DNA from: Begonia masoniana
Taxonomy: Eukaryota > Streptophyta > Magnoliopsida > Cucurbitales > Begoniaceae
DNA: 64,000 nt
Direction of reading: 5' to 3'
NCBI GenBank assembly: GCA_022432975.1
Contig: CM039502.1
Coordinates: 74,109,497-74,173,496, forward strand
The position numbers were made by a program, and so were the translations under genes. Position 1 is the stretch's first letter. Each line of letters opens with the position of its first letter. Under the pieces are notes generated by a model. That model was not told the DNA's origin. It was given only the letters and a program-made list of their open reading frames with translations, and searched no databases. Positions 44,833-54,278 of this stretch are shown piece by piece.

Positions 44833-46373
44833 TGTAACGACCCCGTTTCCCAGCAAGATATTGTCCGCTCTGGGGATTGGGCCGTAGCACAATATCCTCC
44901 CCTCACGGCTTTGTTTGGCGAGAACTTCCCGGAAGGTCACCCAACCTGGAATTGCTCTCGCCAAACAAAGCCGTGAGGGGAGGATATTGGGCTGCGGCTC
45001 AATCCCCGGAGCGGACAATCTTGCTGGGAGTGCTCTCGCCAAACAAAGCCGTGAGGGGAGGATATTGGGCTGCGGCTCAATCCCCGGAGCGGACAATATC
45101 TTGCTGGGAACGGGGTCGTGATTGTGATAACCCGGATCTGTAAGTATGGTACGATGGCTGCACGAACCGGAACCCGGATGGCGGTACGTCCGCGCGGGCG
45201 AACCGGAAGGTGACGGGTCGTAAAAAGGGGGTTGTCACAATCCCACAGCGCTTGGGGAAGTATGTGGAAATGAAACATATGTAAAGAGACCCTCCCAACA
45301 TAGCAAGACGCGTTTTGGAGCTCAATTGACGACGGATCCCATAAGAACTCCGAAGTTAAGAGGGCTTCGGCGAGAGTAATTCCAGGTTGGGTGACCTTCC
45401 GGGAAGTGCTCTCGCCAAACAAAGCCGTGAGGGGAGGATATTGGGCTGCGGCTCAATCCCCGGAGCGGACAATATCTTGCTGGGAACGGGGTCGTGATTG
45501 TGATAACCCGGATCTGTAAGTATGGTACGACTGGGAACGGGTCGTTACAAATGGTATCAAAGCCTGTACCCAACCGGAATTGTGGCCAACGAGGACGTTG
45601 GGCCCCCAAGGGGGGGTGATTGTGATAACCCGGATCTGTAAGTATGGTACGATGGCTGCACGAACCGGAACCCGGATGGCGGTACGTCCGCGCGGGCGAA
45701 CCGGAAGGTGACGGGTCGTAAAAAGGGGGTTGTCACAATCCCACAGCGCTTGGGGAAGTATGTGGAAATGAAACATATGTAAAGAGACCCTCCCAACATA
45801 GCAAGACGCGTTTTGGAGCTCAATTGACGACGGATCCCATAAGAACTCCGAAGTTAAGAGGGCTTCGGCGAGAGTAATTCCAGGTTGGGTGACCTTCCGG
45901 GAAGTGCTCTCGCCAAACAAAGCCGTGAGGGGAGGATATTGGGCTGCGGCTCAATCCCCGGAGCGGACAATATCTTGCTGGGAACGGGGTCGTGATTGTG
46001 ATAACCCGGATCTGTAAGTATGGTACGATGGCTGCACGAACCGGAACCCGGATGGCGGTACGTCCGCGCGGGCGAACCGGAAGGTGACGGGTCGTAAAAA
46101 GGGGGTTGTCACAATCCCACAGCGCTTGGGGAAGTATGTGGAAATGAAACATATGTAAAGAGACCCTCCCAACATAGCAAGACGCGTTTTGGAGCTCAAT
46201 TGACGACGGATCCCATAAGAACTCCGAAGTTAAGAGGGCTTCGGCGAGAGTAATTCCAGGTTGGGTGACCTTCCGGGAAGTGCTCTCGCCAAACAAAGCC
46301 GTGAGGGGAGGATATTGGGCTGCGGCCCAATCCCCGGAGCGGACAATATCTTGCTGGGAACGGGGTCGTTACA
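44833..46373. mobile_element. Rearranged Cassandra array nested in copia
   Basis: 1541 bp between perfect 5 bp duplications GGAGC (44828-44832 and 46374-46378). Plus-strand-oriented LTR units start at 45123, 45499 (internally deleted, ends 45549), 45621 and 45997 (ends 46373, 377 bp). A 71 bp internal part (45550-45620) carries a primer site variant TGGTATCAAAGC. The left 130 bases (44833-44962) are an inverted copy of the LTR 3' end, followed by two partial LTR 3' segments (to 45030 and to 45118). Both outer ends are therefore the same LTR terminus (TGTAACGACCCCG and its complement). The inversion point falls on TGCTCTCGCC, a 10-base match between the two strands of the LTR. 5S rRNA-like sequence is on the plus strand. 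LTR units are joined by GTCG-TGAT-TGTG junctions. Confidence 0.9.
46200..46285 (+). ncRNA. 5S rRNA-like domain in Cassandra LTR
   Basis: Contains GGATCCCATAAGAACTCCG, AAGTTAAGAGGGCTTCGG, GGCGAGAG and GGTTGGGTGACC followed by GGGAAGT, the 5S rRNA internal promoter region. Further copies lie at about 45335-45412 and 45825-45906. These are LTR components and not members of a 5S gene array. Confidence 0.8.
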
Positions 46374-49300
46374 GGAGCAAATGTCTCCTTATAGTCAATT
46401 CCCTCCCGTTGAGTAAAACCTTTAGCCACCAAACGAACTTTATAGCGCTCAACGGTGCCATCAGAATTATATTTGATCTTGTACACCCACTTGCATCCTA
46501 TCGGACGGTGACCAAAAGGAAGAGGTGTGAGTGTCCAAGTATGATTTTGGTCAAAAGCACTTAATTCGGCATCCATAGCTTCTTGCCATTTGGGGTCCAA
46601 CACTGCTTGTTCATAAGTCACAGGTTCCACAAGAGTAGTAATGGCACAAATGAAATTGCGATATGTTGGCGAAAGTTGTGCATAAGAAATATATCGAGAT
46701 AATGGATGACGCGTACCTGACGAGGAAGAAGACTGGTTGGAAGCAACCTTGGCCGTGTGGTAGAGATGAAAGTCTCGGAGTGTGACATTGGGTTGTTTGA
46801 TACGATCTGAATGGCGAGTAGTAACAGGTGCTTGTGGTGGAACACTAGTATGATCCGGTATATTTTCATTCAAAATACTTGGAAAGTTTGGAGACAAGGT
46901 TGATGGAGGGGATGGTTGGTCAATATCTTTTGGGTCAATTGTATGTGTGGGGGCTGGTTCATCTAATGTGTGTGGTAAAGGAAGAACAAGCAGATCATCT
47001 TGTTGTTTTTGAGAATTAGTATGAAACGGAAAAATATGCTCATAGAATACAACATCCCTAGAAGAAAATATTTTATGAGTGACAACATCATAAACTCGAT
47101 AACCTTTTTGACCCAATGGATAGCCTATGAATATGCAACGAGTAGCTCTTTGATCAAATTTAGATGTGGGTAGAAGATTGGTGGCATAACATAGGCACCC
47201 AAAGATTCGAAGATGTGAGTATGTAGGGGGCTTATTATGAAGGAGTTGATATGGTGATGTATGAGATAGAAGAGGAGTAGGTAAGCGATTTATCAAATAG
47301 CAAGCTGTTTGAATGCTCTCTCCCCAAAACTTTAATGGCAAGTTTGCTTGAAAACGAAGGGCTCTTCCTACATTTAAAAGGTGGCGATGTTTCCTCTCGA
47401 CTACCCCATTTTGTTGGGGAGTTGAGGTACATGAATGATGAAAGGTTATTCCTTTTGTATCCAAGTAATGTTTCATAGAGATAAATTCAGCACCATTGTC
47501 AGCTCTAAGAGTTTTGATACGACATTTAAATTGTGTTTCTACCCAAGAAATAAATGATTGTAGTATTCCTTGAGTTTCAGATTTAAAGCAAATAAGATGA
47601 ATCCAAGTGTATCGAGTAAAATCATCAACAATTGTTAAGAAATAACGAGCCCCACAATGAGAATTTATTTTATAAGGTCTCCAAATATCGCAATGTATCA
47701 AATCAAAAGGTGCTTGAGAAGAAATTGAACTAGATGGAAAAGGCAAACGAGTTTGTTTAGCTAAAGGACAAACTTCACAAACATGCTTGGAATCAAAATA
47801 AATTGCAGGAATAGATTTACTAAGAATTTGAAGAGGACCAGATGATGGATGCCCAAGGCGTTGGTGCCAAAGGTTGGTGTGTTTGCGGATAGTGTGGGCC
47901 AAAGCTGGATTTTGGTCTTGTGTTAGGTAGTAGAGGCCATTATGTTGCTTGCCCAGGCCAATCGTCTTCCTCGTAGTAGCGTCCTGCACAACACAAAAAT
48001 CAGGAGAGAAAATTACAATACATTTCAATGCCCTTGTTAGTTTACTAACTGATAGTAAATTAACTTTAAATTCTGGAACTCTGAGAACATCATCAATTTC
48101 TATGTCAGGTGAAATGCGTAATGAACCAATTGATTCAATATGTGCCTGACTACCATTTGGCAAACCAATAGTGGTTGTTCCTGATATTCTTTTTGATTCT
48201 AATAATTCAACTGAAGAAGCCACATGATCTGTGGCTCCACTGTCAATAATCCAGCACAAGCCCGAAGCAGCCAAATTAACTTTAGATGATGATTTGATGT
48301 TACCTGTAGTGTTTGTAAAGATTTGTGTGTTACCCTCATTGGTTTTCCGGATCATGGCTATTAATTGGTTGTATTCATCAGTTGTGAACCTTGGACCATC
48401 ATCTGTTGAAACAAACTTTGTCGTTGTCTCTGGTGCTTTATTCATTTCCACCTTCACGTTATTTGCACTTGAAGGGCGTTGATTAAATGGTTTCATGTTC
48501 TTGCCATGAAACTTATGACCAACTGGAAAGCCATGGAGGTAGAAACACTTTTCAATGCTGTGATTATCACGGTTACAATAAGAGCAGTGCAACTGTGCCT
48601 TTTGTTTTTGTTCTGGATGTGCTTGAGTTGTCTTGCTATTTTGACCTACAATCATGGCATGGTGGTTCATGTTCCCGCGACTGAGAGAGACTTCAACTTG
48701 TTTTTCTTGTTGAAGAATAAGTGAATAAACTCGTCGTGTATCAGGTAGAGGCTGCATCAACAAAATTTGACCACGAATGGCTGCATAACTGTCATTTAAT
48801 CCCATCAAAAATTGCATAACCTTCTCCTTTTCATCTCTCTGATTAAGTTTCTCCAATCCTCCACACGAGCAAGATAATGTCTCATGATAGGATGAGAGTT
48901 CATCCCACAAAGATTTAAGCTTTGTGTAATAGACTGAAATAGATTGTTGTCCCTGCCTATGTTCCACAATATTTTGTTTGATCTGATAGATTCTTGAATC
49001 GTTCCCTTGAGAGAATCGCTCTTGCAGATCTGCCCAAACTTCTGCTGCAGTCTCCCAATAAATTACACTACTGGCTATGTCCGGATGAATAGAATTCAAT
49101 ATCCAAGACAAAACCATGTCATTGCATCGTTTCCAAGAATCAAAACTAGTGTCTGTTGAAGAAGGTGGCTTGATTAATCCTGTGACCATCCCAATCTTGT
49201 TTTTAGCGCTCAAGCTAATTCGCATGGCTCGACTCCATGTGCTGTAGTTGTCTCCTTCGAGTACCTTAGAGACAAGTACCATACCCGGATGATCCGAGTG

Positions 49301-49446
49301 ATGTAAATTGTAGGTGTCTAGGGCTTCTATGATAGCCTTAGACGATGTTGATTCTTTTCCATTGTTGCCTTTGTCTCCCATGATTGTAACAATTGCGGAA
49401 GCGTTTGAAAGATTTCAGAGTCACCAGGTTCAATGCTCTGATACCA

Positions 49447-49641
49447 TGAAAGAAGAAGAGAATATTGGGAGAATTTCTGTATCATTACTACAAAGAGCAA
49501 CCATGAATTTATACAAGGCATAAGTTACGCTATTCTAGGAAACATAATATACAGAATCAATTACAATTATTGACTAATATATACATTCCTATAATAGAAA
49601 ATATTATTCCTATAATCTAGCAGATTTTCTTTCTCGTAACA
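49447..49641 (-). repeat. 5' LTR of copia element
   Basis: 195 bp, identical by eye to the 3' LTR. It should carry the promoter of the element. It is followed on the minus strand by a primer site for initiator methionyl-tRNA. Confidence 0.95.
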
Positions 49642-50785
49642 AGAGGAGAAAAGATTTCGACTCGAAGCCGAGAATTCTAACCAAAATCGTCGGAGGAACG
49701 GCGAACCAGAGGCGTCAAGAGAGGAGGACATGGGCTGAAGGTAGGCCCACGCTGCCTGCTTCACGAGGCGGTTCCGAATGGAGATCTCAAAAACGGAATA
49801 AGCAGCAGAGGATACCGTCGGAGAGAATATGGCCGGACAGGGGAGGACGTCTCGGAGAGAGGTATATATTGAGGATGGCAAGGGGGCCGACTTGACTGAA
49901 ACGAGCTTGAAGCGAGGCTGAGAAACGACGCCATTGCGGTGGGGATAACCGGAACTGTGGAGAGGGTCAGAAGTAGGAAGCGAGGGGGTTGTAGGAAGGA
50001 TGAGAGAGGGAGGCATAAAGCTTATTCGATTGAGATTGGATGAAGAAGATAATGGAGGCTCTGTATTTCTGCCGGAGTCTTCCATTGATACCACACAAAG
50101 ATAGAGAGGACTCGATGGATTCGAATAGCCTTCCCCATATTATTGTTTATGTCTCAATCAGTAGATACAATTTACTTCCACGCTTTTCATTTCGGAAAAA
50201 GAAGAATTTTTGAGGCAGCTTCTGAATTTGAGCAAATCTTTATTGAGTGGGACCATTAAGGCCAGTGCCACGTAGATTCCCCACATGTTAGAATCAATAA
50301 TTTTAATTTTTTGTGTGGGATTCTGTCCAAGATAACCTCCAATGAAGAGCAAGCAATGTTCTTTGGGCAAAGCAACCAATCAACACTTTTGTTTTGTATT
50401 TCTTTTTTTTTTTTTTGGTTGGAAAGACTGTTTGGTTATAGCGTGAGTCAGAATCCACTGCTGGAAATGCATGTTGCAATTATTTGACAATGACATTAAG
50501 CAAAACCTCGCTTTGTTTTGCTGCTCTTACAAATTAAAGAACAAGAAAAACGGCATTGAGGACTGGACGTGGAAACAAAATAGGCCACTAAGCAAACAAG
50601 CACGTTTTCCCCAGTTACAACCTAATCGCAAGTGTAAGGAGTTATGTCTTTTCTTCAACTTTTACTGGCCAAATTTTCTTCAAGTTGTTTTGTAAGATGT
50701 TAATTACAAAGACAAATGTCCTCAGGGTAATCATTGTAACATGGTAATGTAATTACTTATTTGATATAGAATATCGTATTAGAAA

Positions 50786-51323
50786 AGATAATAACCAATT
50801 TAAACCTCAAACCATTAGGTTTTTTTAAAACAACCCCTAAAGTATCAAATCTAACAAGCTAAACCTCAAACTATGCAAAACCTAACAAACCAAATCCTAT
50901 CGGGCCCTCGATTTTCGAAAACGAAAAGCTATTTTCATTTTTTGCCTAAATAGGGGGACCAATTTAATTAACTAGACCCTCGTTTTGCCACGTAGGAAAC
51001 GAGGGGTTGATGTGGGGGGTGGAGACCCTCCCTTAAACATGTGGTGCATGTGCATTTAAAATGGGGTTTCTGAAATCGGACCCCCGTTTTTGGTTATTGC
51101 CCGTGACTTCAGTCACGGACCAACAGTAATGGACAAAAAACGAGAGGCTGTGTTCCCAAATCGGGCCCCTATTTTCTATTATTGCTCGTGGCTTCAGTCA
51201 CGGGTAAAAAGTAATGGAGAAAACTAGGGGGCCGCTTCCCGGAACTGTCCTCCATTTTCTCTATTATTTATTGATAACGGGGGGCCGTTTTCTCAAACGG
51301 GAGACCGATTTCTGAAATTATAT
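50786..51323. repeat. Left terminal inverted repeat of MULE
   Basis: 538 bp beginning AGATAATAACCAATTT. It pairs with the right repeat beginning (complement) GGGTAATAACCAATTT. It includes short inverted pieces such as CCCGTGACTTCAGTCACGG near 51100. Confidence 0.85.
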
Positions 51324-54133
51324 TGTAACAACCAGTACTTCGGTCAGGTATTTATTGTAAGATTTCTTTTGGTACGGTTGGAGGAATAAGAAATTTACGA
51401 GGATCTAAATTTATGGGTATTATTGGTTTGAGTGAAATGTAGGTCTAGTGGCAAGATTGTAAATAAAGTTGATTTTAATTGATATATATAGAAAATGAAA
51501 ATTCTAAAACCTCACTTAAACCTCTTACCAGTTACCCGATCCTGTAGCCGACTTCCCTCTCCAGGCGATCTTCTCCAAGACCTCCTCTCCCACAGCAACC
51601 ATCGATTTCCTCCACCATTGATCAGCTTTTCCTCCACTCTTTTCGGAATCTAAAGCTCTAGGTAAGATTTAGGTGATTCATCTATTTAGTCTTCGATTTA
51701 TGAATGGTTATTGGTTGATGTCTGAAGATTGAGAATCGGTCGATGCCAGATTCACAGCTTTATCTTCGAGTTCCCTTATTTAATGGCATTGAGGTTACGA
51801 TTCTGACGTTGTCGATGTTTAGACCTTGAGAAATTTGATGTTGGTATGGATTTGGCAGTATAGACGTTAATGCCATTAATGTTATTGAAAGTTAAGCTCT
51901 GCACACTAGGTACTCAACGAAATGCCTTAGAGGTTTAAGCTAGATTTTATGATGATTTCTTAGCTAAGATTTTACCAGCTTTGAGTTTAGATTATTCAGG
52001 ATATATTTAACATTGAAGTATGAAATGTCTTAGGTGGAGAAGAATTCAAGTGAAGACACGACATTGCTAAGGAGTCCAGGTAAGTGAGTGTGTTAGGGAC
52101 CCGACTATTAGAGCCCTACATCACAAGGATACTAGGATTGTAGTTTTGGTGATTTGTTTGATGTCTGTGATCGATTGAGTGTTATGCTAAGATAAGTATA
52201 GTTTCATGACATGTTATGAAATGATGGTTTGCTTCCTATAGTGTAATGTTCTCTTACTCATTCATGTACATGCACCATCCTTTCTCCACTGATACACGGA
52301 AATGTTTTACACATATGATTTATGTAAAGAATTGAAAAGAAGAGACTAAGATCATGTAATGTATATAATGGATTAGTGCGGGTAGTAAGCAAGTATGGCA
52401 TAGGGCATGTTTATGGCAAGTTATGTGGTCTACGAGGTAGACGAGTGCAAGTTATGTGGTCTACGAGGTAGACGAGGGCAAGTTAGTGCATGTACCTACT
52501 CTTACGTAAACCCCCTTTTTCCTTTATATACGAAACAAGAACAAGAACACGATTCCCATGATATAATCAAGAACACGAACATGAACATGTCTCCCATGAT
52601 TTGAATAAAGAATGTGAATATGATTTTATTAAATATGCATTCATGAACACTGACGTATATGTTGCACTCCTTACTAAGCATTAGGCTTATAGTTTGAACC
52701 TTAATATGTAGGTGACGAATTGGAAGGTGAGGATCTCAATCAAAGTAATAATGCCTAAGATGGGTTGCTGGATGGTGCTCATGGCGATGATTTGTGGCTT
52801 GGTGGCGATTTTTGACCCGTGGAGTGTTGCTCGTAGCATAAGTAAGATCTAAGATACTGAAGTATAAGTAAGATAAGGTTTTTCCTATGTTGATGAATGC
52901 TGAGGTTGTCTAGTACAATTTCATGTTTTAAGAGGATTTAAGACTAAAAGTTCGTCTGTTTCCTTTAAGTCTTCTGCTACGCATGTCTAAGTTTTATGAT
53001 AAAAAAATATGATTTCTGCGAAATGAGATGTGAGATTTCTTATAGAGTCAGTTCCAGAGAGCTAGCCAAACGTTTGCCAGGGGAGACGATTGATCGGTTG
53101 TCTATGTGTTCTGTTTTGTAAGTAAAAACAGTCGTCCAGACTTGTAAGTAAAAACAGTCGTCCAGAGTCGTAAGTAAATCGTCGTCCAGAATAAGTGAAT
53201 GAGTCATCGTCCAAAGTTAGGGTCGAGTCCAAGGCCAGAGAACGATGTTGAGTCGTCGTCTAAAGTAAGTAGTCACATGGACTGTGACGATAAAGTCACG
53301 TGGTCCGTGGACGACAAATTTTAGTAAGTCCGTGGACGTTGGTCTGTGGACGATGAGTCTATGTAACCCGTGAGTGATGAAGTCACGTGGAATGTGACGA
53401 TAAAGTCACGTGGTCCGTGGACGACAAATTTTAGTAAGTCCGTGGACGTTGGTCTGTGGACGATGAGTCTATGTAACCTGTGAGTGATGAAGTCACGTGG
53501 ACTGTGACGATAAAGTCACGTGGTCCGTGGACGACAAATTTTAGTAAGTCCGTGGACGTTGGTCTGTGGACGATAAGTCTATGTAACACGTGAGTGATGA
53601 AGTCATGTGGACTGTGACGATAAAGTCACGAGGTCCGTAGACGACAAATTTCAGTAAGTCTGTGGACGTTGGTCTGTGGACGTTGGTCTGTGGACGTTGG
53701 TCTGTGGACGATGAGTCTATATAACCCGTGAGTGATGAAGTCACGTTGACTGTGACGATAAAGTCACGTGGTCCGTGGACGATAAATTTAAGTAAGTCTA
53801 TGGACGTTAGTCTGTGGACGATAAAATCCCTTGAACAGAGAGCGATAACGTTTATCAGTCAGTGAACGAAAATGTCAAAGTAGTCTGTGAACAATTAAGT
53901 CGATCGATCTTGTGGACAAGATTGTTACCCGATTTATGTCGTCCAACTCTGTGGATGAGTATGTTGTCAGATATATGAAAGAGTTAAGTTCTGAGTATTT
54001 AAGATTTTTAATTGGATGTCCTTTTAAACGTCCACGAGTTTTATTTTTAAGAAAATGTTTACAAGTAGTTGTTTTAAGATTTAAATGACTAAGTGATGAT
54101 GAGAATCTGCCTCGGCCCACGGGGGTCGTGACA
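51324..54133. mobile_element. Large solo LTR in MULE left repeat
   Basis: 2810 bp starting TGTAACAACCAGTAC and ending GGGGGTCGTGACA, flanked by TATAT on both sides (51319-51323 and 54134-54138), a perfect 5 bp duplication. No coding region, so a solo LTR, likely gypsy. A minisatellite occupies 53281-53860. Confidence 0.78.
53281..53860. repeat. Minisatellite, 110 bp unit
   Basis: Units start at 53281, 53391, 53501, 53611 and 53749, the last interval being 138 bp because two extra 14 bp pieces (GTCTGTGGACGTTG) are inserted at about 53663-53702. Each unit has ACTGTGACGATAAAGTCACG, GTCCGTGGACGACAAATTT and GTGGACGATGAGTC. The unit is itself built of GTGGACG-type subrepeats. Confidence 0.85.
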
Positions 54134-54142
54134 TATATAAGG
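54134..54142 (+). promoter_or_regulatory. Likely TATA box of MULE transposase gene
   Basis: TATATAAGG at the inner edge of the left inverted repeat, about 140 bases before the likely ATG at 54279. The corresponding point in the right repeat also has TATATAAG on the minus strand (near 58555 and 58970). The solo LTR inserted exactly here, so upstream repeat sequence is now 2.8 kb away. Confidence 0.5.
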
Positions 54143-54278
54143 AGTCGACATTCCATTCTTCACCACCGACTCTCGAAAACTCTAAAACCTCTACACTATT
54201 TTTTTGCTCCCTCGTATTTTCTCTGTATTAGCGACATTGATAGATTCTGATTTAAGTAGATCGGTTGATTTAGACGAG

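Larger units (their letters stand above)
43537..49381 (-). pseudogene. Copia gag-pol polyprotein, interrupted by Cassandra
   Basis: The start ATG is at 49381. Codons 49381-46374 plus 44827-43537 sum to 4299 bases, exactly 1433 codons with the stop, so the frame is intact apart from the nested insertion. In order: gag with a CCHC zinc knuckle at about residues 266-279 (CSYCNRDNHSIEKC); protease with the DSG triad at about 380-382; integrase with its HHCC zinc-binding part (LWHQRLGH, CEVC) and D-D-E core (HCDIW, RADNG, NGVVER); the start of reverse transcriptase up to KETFAPV; then, after the insertion, [23 protein letters not shown] and RNase H ([38 protein letters not shown]). The insertion lies inside reverse transcriptase, so this copy cannot make a full polyprotein. 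Domain order INT-RT marks Ty1/copia. Confidence 0.93.
43335..49641 (-). mobile_element. Ty1/copia retrotransposon, near-intact, identical LTRs
   Basis: LTRs at 49447-49641 (5') and 43335-43529 (3'), 195 bp each, TG...CA; read by eye they are identical. The 5 bp duplication AGAGG is perfect (43330-43334 and 49642-49646). The primer site TGGTATCAGAGC, matching initiator methionyl-tRNA, adjoins the 5' LTR near 49445-49434. The purine tract TTGAGGGGGAG adjoins the 3' LTR near 43540-43530. One gag-pol frame runs between them, broken only by a nested Cassandra array (44833-46373). Identical LTRs indicate very recent insertion. Confidence 0.95.
43237..50085 (-). pseudogene. Unrecognised plant gene, coding exon split by copia insertion
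   Basis: Start ATG at 50083-50085; 148 codons run to 49642, then the copia element intervenes (49641-43335 plus one copy of the 5 bp duplication), and the frame continues at 43329 for 30 codons to TAG at 43237-43239. Without the insertion this is one 178-codon frame with no frameshift. The product is Ser/Pro-rich at first (SSSSNLNR, PPSLILPTTP), then has PAIFSPTVSSAAYSVFEISI, LVKQAAWAYLQPMSS, and a C-terminal helix-like part (FNWLIRVIRGCLV) that could be amphipathic. I do not recognise the family; the codon pattern and uninterrupted frame argue that it is genuine. An additional exon after 43237 cannot be excluded. In this haplotype the protein would be cut after residue 148. Confidence 0.65.

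Noticed and set aside
46200..46285. A genuine 5S rRNA gene
   Set aside because: It lies inside a Cassandra LTR with primer site and target duplication, has diverged from 5S, and lacks a tandem 5S spacer context.
44877..46564. Open frames of 68-161 codons repeated three times
   Set aside because: Same reason: they are readings of repeated Cassandra LTR units, some extending from the copia frame into them.
53281..53860. A CRISPR-like repeat array
   Set aside because: Units are directly adjacent with internal subrepeats and no unique spacers, in a plant LTR: a minisatellite.
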